Shown here: piece after piece, positions 45,359-55,000 of the stretch
Layout of the letters: each line of letters starts with the position of its first letter
How positions within the stretch are numbered: position 1 is the first letter of the stretch
Assembly: GCA_905221605.1 (NCBI GenBank)
Contig: CAJNDS010001857.1
Location: 1-64,000 of the forward strand
Length of the DNA: 64,000 nucleotides
Direction of reading: 5' to 3'
Source of the DNA: Symbiodinium natans
Lineage: Eukaryota; Sar; Dinophyceae; Suessiales; Symbiodiniaceae
Position numbers and translations under genes: made by a program
The notes under the pieces: model-generated
What the model saw: the letters and a program-made list of their open reading frames with translations, nothing else
What the model was told of the DNA's origin: nothing
The model's database searches: none

Positions 45359-45437
45359 CTAACAGTCATTAATGGGGATTACAGTACCCACTAGTATAAT
45401 CCCTGTTGAGGACTGTTAGTATAAGGGGCAACACACC
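45359..45437. repeat. Short TIR element, family D
   Basis: ACTAACAGTCATTAATGGGG...GAGGACTGTTAGTATAAGG then GGCAACA. The left terminal GGGATGTTCCCC part is missing. Confidence 0.7.
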
Positions 45438-45922
45438 AAAAAGGGCTGTGCAGGGTTTGTAGGATTGAATTTATGGTGCTATGGTGCCGTCAGCGAGTTC
45501 CAGCTAACGCCAAAAGAAAGAACAAAATTGCTGGCGCAGAGCTACAAAGCTGCGGCAGCTGAGATTTCAGGGTTTAGGGTTTAAGGATTAGGGTTTAGGA
45601 AACCCTAAACCCTAAACCCCAACCCCCTTTAACCAAAAGTCAGAGGCGGAGAATTGGAACAACCCCAGTACTTCCAAGTAGTCCCTATACTTGGAAAAGT
45701 CTCACATTCCCGGGGGTACCCCGGCCCGGTACCCTCTGGGCGGCCAGGCTCGCGTGACCCCCAACATTGTAGTAACATTGAAAACCCCCAAATTCTCAGC
45801 AGTTGGCCAAAAGAAACTCTTTAGCCCCCACGTAGAAGCGACTAGCTACAGACCATAGAAGCCATAAGGGTTTGGGGTTCAGGGATACAGCTACCCCCTC
45901 CCCCCACCCCCAAGTTCAAACC

Positions 45923-46170
45923 TTACTTGGAGGTTCAGGGTACTTAGTAACCCATTCTAAGTGTAGTTAAAACCCACATATAAGCCCCTTAAGTACCCTA
46001 ATAGGGTAAACATTTTGTTATAAATACTGTTATATTTCTAGTTCATGGTTTGGATAATATTACAAACTCAAACTTCTATTCCTTACTGGGCTTAAGAACC
46101 CTTAAACATGTAAAATGTTACCCAACTATGACAAAGTAATTGGGTTACTAAGTTCCGGTACCTCCAAGTA
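45923..46170. repeat. Family A element with nested family B element
   Basis: Family A ends are TTACTTGGAGGTTCAGGGTA and GTACCTCCAAGTA. Its interior stops at about 46034 (ATACTGTTAT) and resumes at 46139 (AATTGGGTTACTAAG). The inserted ~104 bp is a family B copy (AGTTCATGGTTTGG...ACTATGACAAAGTA). This orders the two families in time: B was active after this A copy landed. Confidence 0.8.
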
Positions 46171-46289
46171 GACAATCTCACCGAGACACCGGGGATGGCG
46201 GTAGTGTCGGTGGGAGGGAGGCGTCCACAACCTCATCGCCCACTTCGGCATGAAAAACTGGGCTTGGGGATTTCTTAGGGCTTCTTTCG

Positions 46290-46375
46290 GGTTTAGGGTT
46301 CAGGGTTCAGGGTTTAGGGTTCAGGGTTCAGGGTTCAGGGTTTAGGGTTTAGGGTTTAGGGTTTAGGGTTTAGGC
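46290..46375. repeat. Telomere-like array, TTTAGGG and TTCAGGG units
   Basis: About twelve units with alternating T and C at the third position. Confidence 0.95.
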
Positions 46376-46979
46376 TTTTGATTCGGAGATGAAAGCCCTA
46401 ACGTCGATGACTGGCTTGCAGTGGCCAAAAGGCTGCGCGGGAGCTCTGGTCCCAGCCTTGTTCGACGGCGTGAACTGTCCGCTGCAGCCCTGGCGATCGG
46501 GGCTTACATGGTCGGCGTCTTTCCCTCAAAAGCTTTACGTAGTCGGAGTCTTTCCCGCAAAAGCAACCCCCAAAAAAGGACAAGCCGATTGGGGCTTCAG
46601 GGCTTTGATCCAAGAGGATCCGTCACGTCTGTCTGAGTCGTCTTGTGGTTGCGGAAGGCTTGGTTAAATGAAGGCAACGCAAGCCAAAGTCGGCAAAAGA
46701 CCCTTCCCCCACCTAATACAGGGGTCGGAATAATAACTCATACTGCTCCCTTCTGGTCCCTAATATGCTCGGCTAACCCCCAAAACCTTTTTGAGGCCCC
46801 TATATTGCACTGTCGGAGGCTGAACTCCTTCCAAGCCCTCCGAGTACACCTCTCAAACCATCAGGGATTCGAGCGCCCCTTCAGGGCCGGGGTTGCTTGA
46901 GGTGGCTTTAGATCCCAAAACCCCAAACATCCCCTCCCAACACCCCCAAACCTTGGACCCAGCACTGAGCATCGTCCTC
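46376..46979. other. Spacer without a supported gene
   Basis: Plus-strand frame 46389-46667 is open for 92 codons (GLQWPKGCAGALVPALFDGV...) without a recognised domain. A short internal duplication GTCGG(C/A)GTCTTTCCC lies at about 46511 and 46543. Confidence 0.45.
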
Positions 46980-47096
46980 TTGCAGGTTCAGGGGTAGTTG
47001 CAAGTGGGGTTATAAGTACCCTGAACACGGTTAGAACCAGTTATAATGATAGTTACCCTACTTATAACCCCACTTACAACTACCCATGAACCATGC
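46980..47096. repeat. Short TIR element, family C
   Basis: Left GCAGGTTCAGGGGTAGTTGC, right TACAACTACCCATGAACCAT; interior GTGGGGTTATAAGTACCC and CCTACTTATAACCCCAC. Confidence 0.82.
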
Positions 47097-47288
47097 AAAC
47101 TCCCCTCCCCTGGGAGGGGCGCCGCCGCGCCAGCCGTGGGGACTCCGAAGGGCCTGACCTCTCGAGACTTTAGCGAGTTTAGGGCTTAGTTTTTTTTTGC
47201 AGGGTTTAGGGTTTAGGATTTAGGGTTGGTTTAGGGTTGGGGTTTAGGGCTTAGGGTTTGGGGTTTAGGGTCTAGGGTTTAGGGAAAA

Positions 47289-47480
47289 CCCATCAAAAAA
47301 AAACTTTTTTCCAATCAAAAAAAACTTTTTTTTACAATCAAAAAAAACTTTCCGGAAATCAAAAAAACTTATTCCCAATCAAAAAAAACTTTCCTTGGTA
47401 GTTTACAAGAGGTTTTGAGTCTCTTGGACGATACCCGACCCATCAAAAAAAACTTTCTCTCCATCAACAAAAACTTATCG
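47289..47480 (+). repeat. AATCAAAAAAAACTTTTTT tandem repeat (left end of complex)
   Basis: About seven irregular copies of (C)AATCAAAAAAAACTTT. The reverse complement (AAAGTTTTTTTTTGATTGG) recurs at 48930-48990, so the complex 47289-48990 has inverted A/T-rich borders. Confidence 0.88.
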
Positions 47481-47564
47481 CATTCGACGCAAAGATATGT
47501 ATATTTTAGTGTGCATCTATGTGTGTATATATATATGTGTCTTGGGTGGCAAAACAGACACTCC

Positions 47565-48042
47565 TTTCTGCACGGCTTAAAAAAAGCGGGGGGGTTGGGG
47601 GGGGCGCAGCCCCCCCCCATTTGCAAACACAATGCTCACACGATGTTTTTCAACTAGTTTCTTGGGCTTTGAAGCACGCTTGTTACGGCTTAAAAAAGCG
47701 GGGGGGGGTTGGGGGGGGGCGCAGCCTCCCCCGCCCCCCATTTGCAAACACCGGGCGTCAACAAGTTTCTTGGGCTTTGAAGCACGCTCTGCACGGCTTA
47801 AAAAAAGCGGGGGGTTGGGGGGGGCGCAGCCCCCCCCCCATTTGCAAACACAATGCTCACACAATGTTTTTCAACTAGTTTCTTGGGCTTTGAAGCACGC
47901 TTGGTACGGCTTAAAAGAAGCGTGGAGGGGTCACGCTCTGCACGGCTAAAAAAAAAAAGGCGGGGGGTTAGGGGGGGCGCAGCCCCTGCAAACACAATGT
48001 TTTTTTTCAACTAGTTTCTTGGGCTTTGAAGCACGCTTGGTT
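47565..48042 (+). repeat. ~110-bp tandem repeat, about four to five units
   Basis: Units read CACGGCTTAAAAAAAGCGGG, G-run, GCGCAGCC, C-run, ATTTGCAAACACAATG...TTTCTTGGGCTTTGAAGCACG. G- and C-runs within each unit are complementary and could fold. Open frames on both strands are repeat-encoded and not called. Confidence 0.9.
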
Positions 48043-48044
48043 AG

Positions 48045-48145
48045 GGTTTAGGGTTTAGGGTTCAGGGTTTAGGGTTTAGGGTTTAGGGTTTAGGGTTTAG
48101 GGTTCAGGGTTCAGGGTTCAGGGTTGAGGGTTTAGGGTTTAGGGC
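48045..48145. repeat. Interstitial telomere-like array, TTTAGGG/TTCAGGG
   Basis: About fourteen units between two other tandem repeats. Confidence 0.95.
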
Positions 48146-48275
48146 CTTCCTTCCTTCCTTCTTTCCTTCCTTCTTTCCTTCCTTCCCTCCTTCCTTCCTT
48201 CCTGCCTTCCTTCCTTTGGTCCTTCTTCCTTCCTTCCTTCCTTTCTTCCTGTCTTTCTTTCCTTCTTTCCTTCTA
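48146..48275. repeat. (CCTT)n microsatellite
   Basis: CCTTCCTTCCTT with scattered interruptions; a second tract lies at 48775-48912. Confidence 0.95.
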
Positions 48276-48469
48276 AAACCTACAAGAAATAACGCTTTCC
48301 TATGAAAATACAGAGGGAATTACGGCTTTTCGTACGAAAACCACGAAAATGCATCAAATCCTTTAAAAACTATAGAGGGAATGGTGGTTTTCTTAGGAAA
48401 ACCAAGAAAATCGACAAAAAAAAAGACCCCCAAAATAGGCCCTCCCCTCAAACGCTTGGAAATTTTACG

Positions 48470-48770
48470 GGAGTTTAGGGGCCTCGAGAAACTTAGAAAC
48501 TTTAGGTGAGTTTAGGGGCCTCAAATTGCTCAGAGATGTTAAGGGAGTTTAGGGGCCTCAAGAAACTGAGAAACTTTAAGAGGGTTCAGGGGCGTCAAAA
48601 CACTTCGAGACTTTAAGGGAGTTTAGGGGGGGCCTCAGGGAACTTAGAAGCTTTACGTGAGTTTAGAGACTTCCAGGACGTTTAGGGGCCTCAAAACGCC
48701 TAGAGACTTCAATGAAGTTTAGGAGCTTCAAGAAACTTCGCAACTTTAAGTTAGTTAAGGGGCCTCAGAT
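48470..48770 (+). repeat. ~60-bp degenerate tandem repeat
   Basis: About five units of GGGAGTTTAGGGGCCTCAAG plus AAACTTAGAAACTTTA. Each unit contains an embedded TTTAGGG, so it may derive from the telomere-like repeat. Confidence 0.85.
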
Positions 48771-48774
48771 TGCT

Positions 48775-48992
48775 TCCTTGCTGCCTTCCTTCCTTCCTTC
48801 CCCCCTTCCTTCCTTCCTTCCTTCCTTCCTTCTTGCCCTCCCTCCTTCCTTCCTTCCTTCCTTCCTTCCTGCCTTCCGTCCCTCCCTTCCTCCTCCCTTC
48901 CCTCTTGTCCTCCTATCTGAAAAGGAAAGTTGTTTTTTGATTGGAAAAAAGTTTTTTTTTGATTGGAAAAATGCTTTTTTTGATTGGCATCC
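48775..48992. repeat. (CCTT)n microsatellite and inverted A/T border
   Basis: CCTT tract to about 48912, then three copies of TTTTTTGATTGG, the inverse of the left border of the complex. Confidence 0.88.
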
Positions 48993-49265
48993 CAGGGTTT
49001 AGGGTGTAAGTTTGGCGTCCGTTACTCGAGGATTCGTCTCACCGGCAGGTACAGGCAAGCTGTGCAAGCATAAAATGCTCAAAGCCCAGATTGCTTAGAT
49101 CGCCCTGAAAGGTCATGGAAGCCGGAAGCCCCGGAGCCTGCAGCCCTCAACAGTTAGGGTTTAGGGTTTGGGGTTTAGGGTTTAGGGTTTAAGGTGTGGG
49201 CGGTTCTGAGAGACCAGCTTCTTTCTTCTACAAAAGCCGGAGCTCCGAAGCCAAGAGGTGCGGCA

Positions 49266-49321
49266 GCCTGCGAGATGTCGGACACCCCGGAGGCCCCAAC
49301 ACGGCCGCTGGCCAGAGCCTT
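49266..49321. repeat. Dispersed ~55-bp repeat (DTPEAP-type), copy 1
   Basis: CCTGCGAGATGTCGGACACC then CCGGAGGCCCC...GGCCGCTGGCCAGAGCCTT. Copies at 49913-49970, 51046-51101 and, degraded, 62483-62535. Plus strand reads EMSDTPEAPTRPLARAL; minus strand reads KALASGRVGASGVSDISQA, so either strand could be coding. May be a repeated exon or a short repeat. Confidence 0.7.
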
Positions 49322-49789
49322 ATAGAGCTCTGGCTGGGTTGTGCGGTTTCGGGTTTAGGGTTTAGGGTCTAGGGAAAGGATGGGCGAGGAGGGGGGCGAG
49401 GAGGGAAGGGCTTGAGGTTAGAGTTTAGGGAGGGCCTCAACGCGCCAAGCAATGAAACCCCACAAGCTGCAAACGCCCAACAAGCTAATTCCCGATGTGC
49501 GCCTGAACAACCCTAAACCCGAAACCGTACACCAAGCTGCAGTTGCGTTCGTCTCGCCTGACGCGGGCGCCCCAAAAGGTCGCACCTCCAAAAAGGGTAT
49601 CATGGCTTAGGGTGATGGGTGTAGAGTTTAGGGTCGACTAGGTAGGAGCTCTCGAGGAATGCCAGGTTTGTAGCAAAAGCTACACACCGGGACGCTTCGC
49701 ACAATCCCAAACACCAAACTCTATAAGGACAACCTGATGTCTTCTAGGCACATGAGGGCTTCTGAGAAGCTAATACCCTGTACTAGTAA

Positions 49790-49876
49790 TTGCTTAAGAA
49801 CCCCCCAAAAATAAGAAAAAACCCTGATAAGAGTAGTATAGGGATTGCTATTTTTTCTTTTGGGGTTCTTAAGCAA
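49790..49876. repeat. Short TIR element, GCTTAAGAACCCC ends
   Basis: TTGCTTAAGAACCCCCCAAA at left and TTTTGGGGTTCTTAAGCAA at right form a near-perfect inverted repeat of about 20 bp around a ~50-bp interior. No other copy noticed in the window. Confidence 0.85.
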
Positions 49877-49912
49877 ACAGTAGTGTAGGCTTCAAGCAAG
49901 ATCCACAACCCG

Positions 49913-49970
49913 CCTGGGAGATGTCAGACACCCCAGAGGCCCCCAAGAGGCCACTGGGCACGGCCTCGGC
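49913..49970. repeat. Dispersed ~55-bp repeat (DTPEAP-type), copy 2
   Basis: CCTGGGAGATGTCAGACACC then CCAGAGGCCCCCAAGAGGCC. Plus strand reads WEMSDTPEAPKRPLGTAS. Confidence 0.7.
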
Positions 49971-50203
49971 AAACTTAGGGCTTAGGGTTTAGGGTTTAGG
50001 TGTTTAGGGGTCTAAGGTTTGTGGATGTGTCAGTAAAGCTGGGTAGACAGCTTCGGCAAGCTTTGCATACATTTGGGCCGCGCGGCAGAAGAAGAGCTTT
50101 AACCTTGTGCATCTTCTATGTTCTCAGATGTTTAGAGGTTTCCGAGAAATATCAGGACCGTGGTCCTTTGTTCAAAGAGGGTACCCTCTTGTCACATCCT
50201 CCC

Positions 50204-50281
50204 TAAACCCTAAACCCTAAACCCTAAACCCTACACCCTAAACCCTAAACCCTAAACCCTAAACCCTAAACCCTAAACCCT
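50204..50281. repeat. Interstitial telomere-like array, (CCCTAAA)n
   Basis: About eleven units, one CCCTACA variant. Confidence 0.96.
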
Positions 50282-50344
50282 TGCTCTGCATCCCTGCTCT
50301 GCTTAACATGTTGGATCTTTCGTAGGACACTTCACCTGGACTTG

Positions 50345-50575
50345 CTTAGGGTTTAGGGTTTAGGGTTTAGGGTCTAGGGTCTAGGGTCTAGGGTTTAGGG
50401 TTTAGGGTTGAGGCAGCCGCGCTGGAATCGCCAGGAGCGGGCGCACCGAATGGTCGCACCTGGCACGCTAGGTTCGGGGGTTAGGCTTTGGGGGTTTAGG
50501 ATTTAGGGTTTAGGGTCTAGGGTCTAGGGTCTAGGGTCTAGGGTTTAGGGTTTAGGGTTTAGGGATCCCAGAGAA
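50345..50575. repeat. Two TTTAGGG arrays each with a GTCTAGG variant block
   Basis: 50345-50410 and 50500-50570 both run TTTAGGG, then three to four GTCTAGG units, then TTTAGGG. The repeated order suggests duplication of the whole block. Confidence 0.93.
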
Positions 50576-50690
50576 CTTTAGGATTCCTAGGATCATCGGG
50601 CATTCATGCTTCAACGGCTTTGAGGGTGAAGCGAGTGTCGTGTTCAAGTAAGTGAACCGTCTCGAGGGGTCGATTCAGCCCCCTCGAGAC

Positions 50691-50801
50691 CCAGACCCCC
50701 TGGGAGGATCCAAAAAGTAGAACCCCCAAAATACTATACTATTGGGTCATTCTTAGGAACCCTTAAGGGGATCTACTTTTTCGATCCGCCCAGGGGTCTG
50801 G
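50691..50801. repeat. Short TIR element, CCAGACCCCCTGGG ends
   Basis: Left CCAGACCCCCTGGGAGGATC then CAAAAAGTAGA; right TCTACTTTTTCGATCCGCCC then AGGGGTCTGG. About 30-bp imperfect inverted repeat. A palindrome with CTCGAGGGG/CCCCTCGAG arms lies next to it at 50662-50690. Confidence 0.85.
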
Positions 50802-51045
50802 GGAGCGTGGCTATACTTTCATTGTCGAGGATTTGGGGGCCTGAAATCCCTGAGACATGCCGGCCATCGTTTTGCACACGCTTCTACTGGCAGACGAAAG
50901 GATTGCCTTCCTTCTGGGGTTGACTGCAAGGGCTCGGGGCTCAAGAGGTTTTAGGCATTGTAGGCGTTGTAGGGTTTAGGTAAGAGTTCGGGTTTAGGGT
51001 TTCGGGTTCAGGGCGTCTACACCCCCATAAGCTTCCCGTGAACTG

Positions 51046-51101
51046 TGCCTGGGAAATGTCGGACACCCCCGAGGCTCCACAGCACCCGCTGGCCAGAGCC
51101 T
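51046..51101. repeat. Dispersed ~55-bp repeat (DTPEAP-type), copy 3
   Basis: CCTGGGAAATGTCGGACACC then CCCGAGGCTCCACAGCACCC. Plus strand reads WEMSDTPEAPQHPLARAF. Confidence 0.7.
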
Positions 51102-51180
51102 TTCCCGGAATATTGGGCGCGGGGGGGGGGGGCGACCCCTGTTATGTGATCTTATAATATGTAAGCTTCTTGATACAAAA

Positions 51181-51247
51181 CACACACACACACACACACA
51201 CACATGAATGCATATATATATATATACACACACATATATGTACAGAT
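51181..51247. repeat. (AC)n and (AT)n microsatellites
   Basis: ACACAC to 51204, then ATATAT with a short ACACAC run inside. A G run of about 13 lies at 51120-51132. Confidence 0.93.
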
Positions 51248-51369
51248 ATGTTACTTCTGTGTTGATTTATATATTCATGTGCGTATTAAAGGATCATCCC
51301 AAGCTCACACGAAACCTGATCTCTGATTCCCCCAGCTGTTTGAGAGCTTTCTTGGGTTTTGGGTTCAGG

Positions 51370-51415
51370 AGGGTTTGGGGTTTAGGGTTTAGGGTTTAGG
51401 GTTTGGGGTTTAGGG
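51370..51415. repeat. Telomere-like array, target of the LTR element (left flank)
   Basis: TTTAGGG units that stop at the left border of the retroelement. The array resumes at 60231 in matching phase once one TAGGG is removed. Confidence 0.93.
51411..51415. other. Target-site duplication, left copy (TAGGG)
   Basis: Identical to 60231-60235. Removing the element and one copy restores an uninterrupted TTTAGGG phase, which supports a true 5-bp duplication. Confidence 0.85.
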
Positions 51416-51694
51416 TACGGGGGGACAACCAAGGAAGGAAATCAACTCCCCTAATCGCCCTGAACTTGTATTTCCCAGATCGAACCAAGAAACAACCAAG
51501 AACACGGATAAGAGCAACAAGGAAGGGGCACCCTTACACAAGTAGAGGGGCACTAACCCAACCCTCACTCCCAAACACGGACTTTTTTCTTTGGACGGGC
51601 TGGCCATCCTTGAGCCAAACATAGTTTACGGGTTCATTAACCCTTTCAACTTCCAACACTAACTCCTTTCTACAATACCAATTGCAGCTCCGCA
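51416..51694 (-). repeat. 3' LTR (279 bp)
   Basis: On the sense (minus) strand it begins TGCGGAGCTGCAA and ends CCCCCCGTA. One substitution relative to 59952-60230 (GAACTTGTATTT here, GAACTTATATTT there, plus-strand reading). It ends in TA, not the usual CA. Confidence 0.93.
51609..51631 (-). promoter_or_regulatory. Spliced-leader-like sequence in the 3' LTR
   Basis: Minus strand reads CCGTA, a 7-base divergent part (AACTATG), then TTTGGCTCAAG. DinoSL has the same CCGTA and TTTGGCTCAAG ends with a 5-base middle (GCCAT). The orientation matches the element's sense strand. It suggests that a trans-spliced transcript end was incorporated into the LTR, or that the element mimics the leader. Confidence 0.65.
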
Positions 51695-51703
51695 CTCCCC
51701 CTG
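51695..51703 (-). other. Polypurine tract before 3' LTR
   Basis: The minus strand reads CAGGGGGAG immediately before the LTR start TGCGG. This is the expected site where a purine-rich RNA fragment primes plus-strand DNA synthesis. Confidence 0.7.
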
Positions 51704-52064
51704 TCCTAGGATTTCCTAGGACACATTGGAGATGCAGGTCTTTTGGCCAAAAACTGCCATTAAGGCAGCAGCCAGCTGCTTGAAATGCAAGTTGTGGTTT
51801 AACGTCTTCCAGGACGGAATTATAGCACATTGGCTAACCTACTACCCATAGAGAATCTTTTTTCACCATGATCCTCTCATCACTGAAGACTCCTTGGCCT
51901 TCTTCACCACAAACCGTGGTCTTCGCTACGCGAAAAGCTACTTACTTCTACTATCAGGGATTTCCATACCCTTAATAGTAACCACCACATTGTCAGCACA
52001 TTGGCTGTTCCAGCGCACCCGTCTCCAGAAAGAGAAAAACTATCCCTTCATCCATACCATCCAA
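51704..52064 (-). other. 3' untranslated region of the LTR element
   Basis: About 360 bp between the ORF2 stop and the purine tract. The minus-strand open frame 51534-51830 crosses into the LTR and shows no domain, so it is not called. Confidence 0.7.
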
Positions 52065-55000
52065 TCACTTCTTTTTCCGATTGTTGGCAATCTTGAGGTG
52101 AAGTTGCAGCAGAATATACTCCAGGTCCGAAACTGTAAGAACAGGATCCTGTACGCCCCTTTGAATTGAGGATACCAATCCTTCCCTCTTTGCGTCCTCA
52201 ATCGCCTGGCAAGATTGACCCAGCTCTTCATTCGCAGTGGCAGACCCTGGTGCATCCGCATCAGATGGACGATCCTTTTCTTCAGGATCTTGAACCATTA
52301 CCACCTCTTCTTTTTTGGGACTCTGACTTTTCTCCCTCTTCTTTGTCTTTCCACCGACATTTGACTTTGCGCGCGTCTTCGAGGATTTTTCCACTGCAGA
52401 AGCCACCACATTGGATGTTGATCCACCCTTCTCAATGATCGTCGGCATCTTCTTCGGCTTTGGAACCATGAGAGTGTAAGGATCTTCGATAGCTGCAGCT
52501 TTCCTCTTCTTTTTTACCTTTTTCTTCTCTTCTTCAACGGCAACCTCCGTCTCCGAAGTCTCAACCACTCCTTTTTCGGCAGGAATATCCTTGCTGGACT
52601 CCCTTTCTAGGGATCTCTTTTTACCTCTTTTGGGATCCTTTTCCTCTCCCAAATTGGCTCGCTCATACCATATCCTCAGGTCATTGACCCATTCTTCCAC
52701 CTCCGCGAGCGAAACCTCATACGACTTCACTACTTCGAGAAGTTCCAGCACGGACAACATTTCAGTGGTCCACGAAACCCATACTTGATCCATTTGGTCA
52801 GCATCTCCAGTGAACTTCAGGAGTTTGAACAATGGGTCCGCCTCTGCTCGAGCCAAATCTGGCTTGCCACCGGAGAGAAATGAAATCGCCTCCATCAACA
52901 GTTCCGTCATCTTGGTCTCTTCGTCATAAACCATAAAATCCTCCTCATCATCATCGAACTGTTCAGGAGAGATCTCCTTTTCTCCACCATTTGCACCAGA
53001 CTTTTTCCTTGGACCATCCCTTGGGGGCGTCCTTGGAGACCTTGGCCTCTGTTTTTCCAACGGAACACCATGCTCGAAGACACACCTGTCACCAAATCGA
53101 CACTTCCCAGACCGAGCAAACTGGACGCACCTCACACCAGTTGCATCATGCGAGAACTCACAATCCTTTCCAGCGAAACATTCTCTCCCTGCCACATAGT
53201 ATTTGCACCAATATGAATGTAGCACCACATCATCTTCGGAATGGATGAATTTGCAGTCGTCACCGAATTTGCAGCGATCTTTCCCCCTGCCGAACCAATA
53301 GCAGAAACCCTTCTTCCTCTTCTCCAAGCGCTCTGCCTCATACCGGTCCATAGGGCGATTGTGCTCTACATGAACATTGCCATGTACCTGGGGACTGCTC
53401 CCTTCACCCGACGTGCTATCAGTATTTGGTGCTTGGAGTACAGCTGGAAAACCCGGCCTTGGTCCTACCACCTTCATGATCGGTTTTCCGCCAACTCCTG
53501 AGCCATGCTGAGACGATCCAAAAACATTGAACATCTTCATGAAGGCCTTTCTAGTGCCAATCTTTTTCAACCTTTTCATTGGACGTTTCATTGCTCCAAC
53601 CTTGCATCCAGATGCGTTCAAACGACACAACCTCCTATAACCAACTCTATGTCCCTTCTTCCAAAGAGCCATAAGAATTTTAGAGGCAGTAACATTCTCC
53701 ACCTCTACCTTTTCCAATGGTCCCTCACTTCCCGGAACAAACCCATCCAAATCTGAAGACCTTTCCATCTTTTTTGACACCACTTCGTCGAGGTAGTCTT
53801 CTGAGATCCAGGGTAAGTTCCCCTTAGAGGAAGGATTGTCATCATTGTTTGGTCCTTCACCAGGATACCCTTTTGTGCTGTCAAAGATCTTACCAGTAGT
53901 GCGGTCCTGCATAGAGAAATTCGAAGCCACGCGGGAGTACACTGACCACAAGAAAATCCTTGTGTCCGCCAGTCTTGATGACCCACTGGATGTCTCCTCT
54001 TCCGGAGAAACTTCTGGCGCTTTGCCATCCCCTCCAGTGTCACCACTTATCTCACCTCCAGCATCTTCAATGGGAATAAGGGATTCATTGTTCCCTTGAT
54101 CAAGCACCGCGCCCTCTGGTCCAAAAACTTCCAGCACCGCTGTCGAAGGATCCACCTCTTCATCAGCATCGTCGTCCATCCTTCTCCAGAGAGCCTCCAA
54201 TTGGTCCGCACAAGTCGCCGCTTGAAGGAACTCCATCAACCGAGCCCTCCCGCGCTGCCAGAGAAATTCCGAAATCATCACCGACCCTTGGGCTCCCAGA
54301 TTCAGGAATGGGTGAACCATTTTGGCTACCCTCGCCATAAGTTCAATATGAACTTCCATGCCTGGACTGCGGCTCCAATCGTAGGCAATTGCCTCCATAG
54401 CAGTTCCAAACTTGTCAGTGTTCTTGAATTCCCCTTCCAGACCAGGAGACAACAAAGCACCCATCACTGAAAGAGGATAATTCCCCACCGCCGGCAAGCA
54501 CGGGTTTTCATGGAACGAATGATGCAGGTCAGTATAATGTCCTTGATCTCTCCTTTGAAAAAGGAGTGCTCCAGTCCCTAGCTGGGCATTCATTTCATCC
54601 ACTTGAACCATTTCAGCACATATCCTCTGTGCCATGTACGCCATTGCTGGCCAGACGGAACGATCGGTAAGACCGCGACGCATAACCCAATCAGTTGTTG
54701 GCGACTGAATCAGCGTCCTTGGATCATACACCAGAACACCCATCGCACCGTCACCCATTGACTGATCAGCATCGTCCTCCAGTGCCAGGTTCTCATCCTG
54801 TTCGCTTGCACCCTCGGATGACATGCTAATAACCAAATTTCGATCCATCTTATTGGACCCTTTTTGGCAGTCTCTTTGCCCCACCGGCAACTTGCCAACT
54901 GCAACCTTCCAATAAATCCGAGTCAGAAGGCCTTTAACCAGCAATTGCTGAAGGTCACTCCTCACCGGACCACCATCCAACATCTTCGCATCATCACCAC

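Noticed and set aside
47519-47949. Open frames with repeated GGAQPPP text
   Set aside because: Encoded by the 110-bp tandem repeat in several frames on both strands.
51534-51830. 98-codon minus-strand open frame after ORF2
   Set aside because: Overlaps the 3' LTR and the purine tract, so it is unlikely to be coding.
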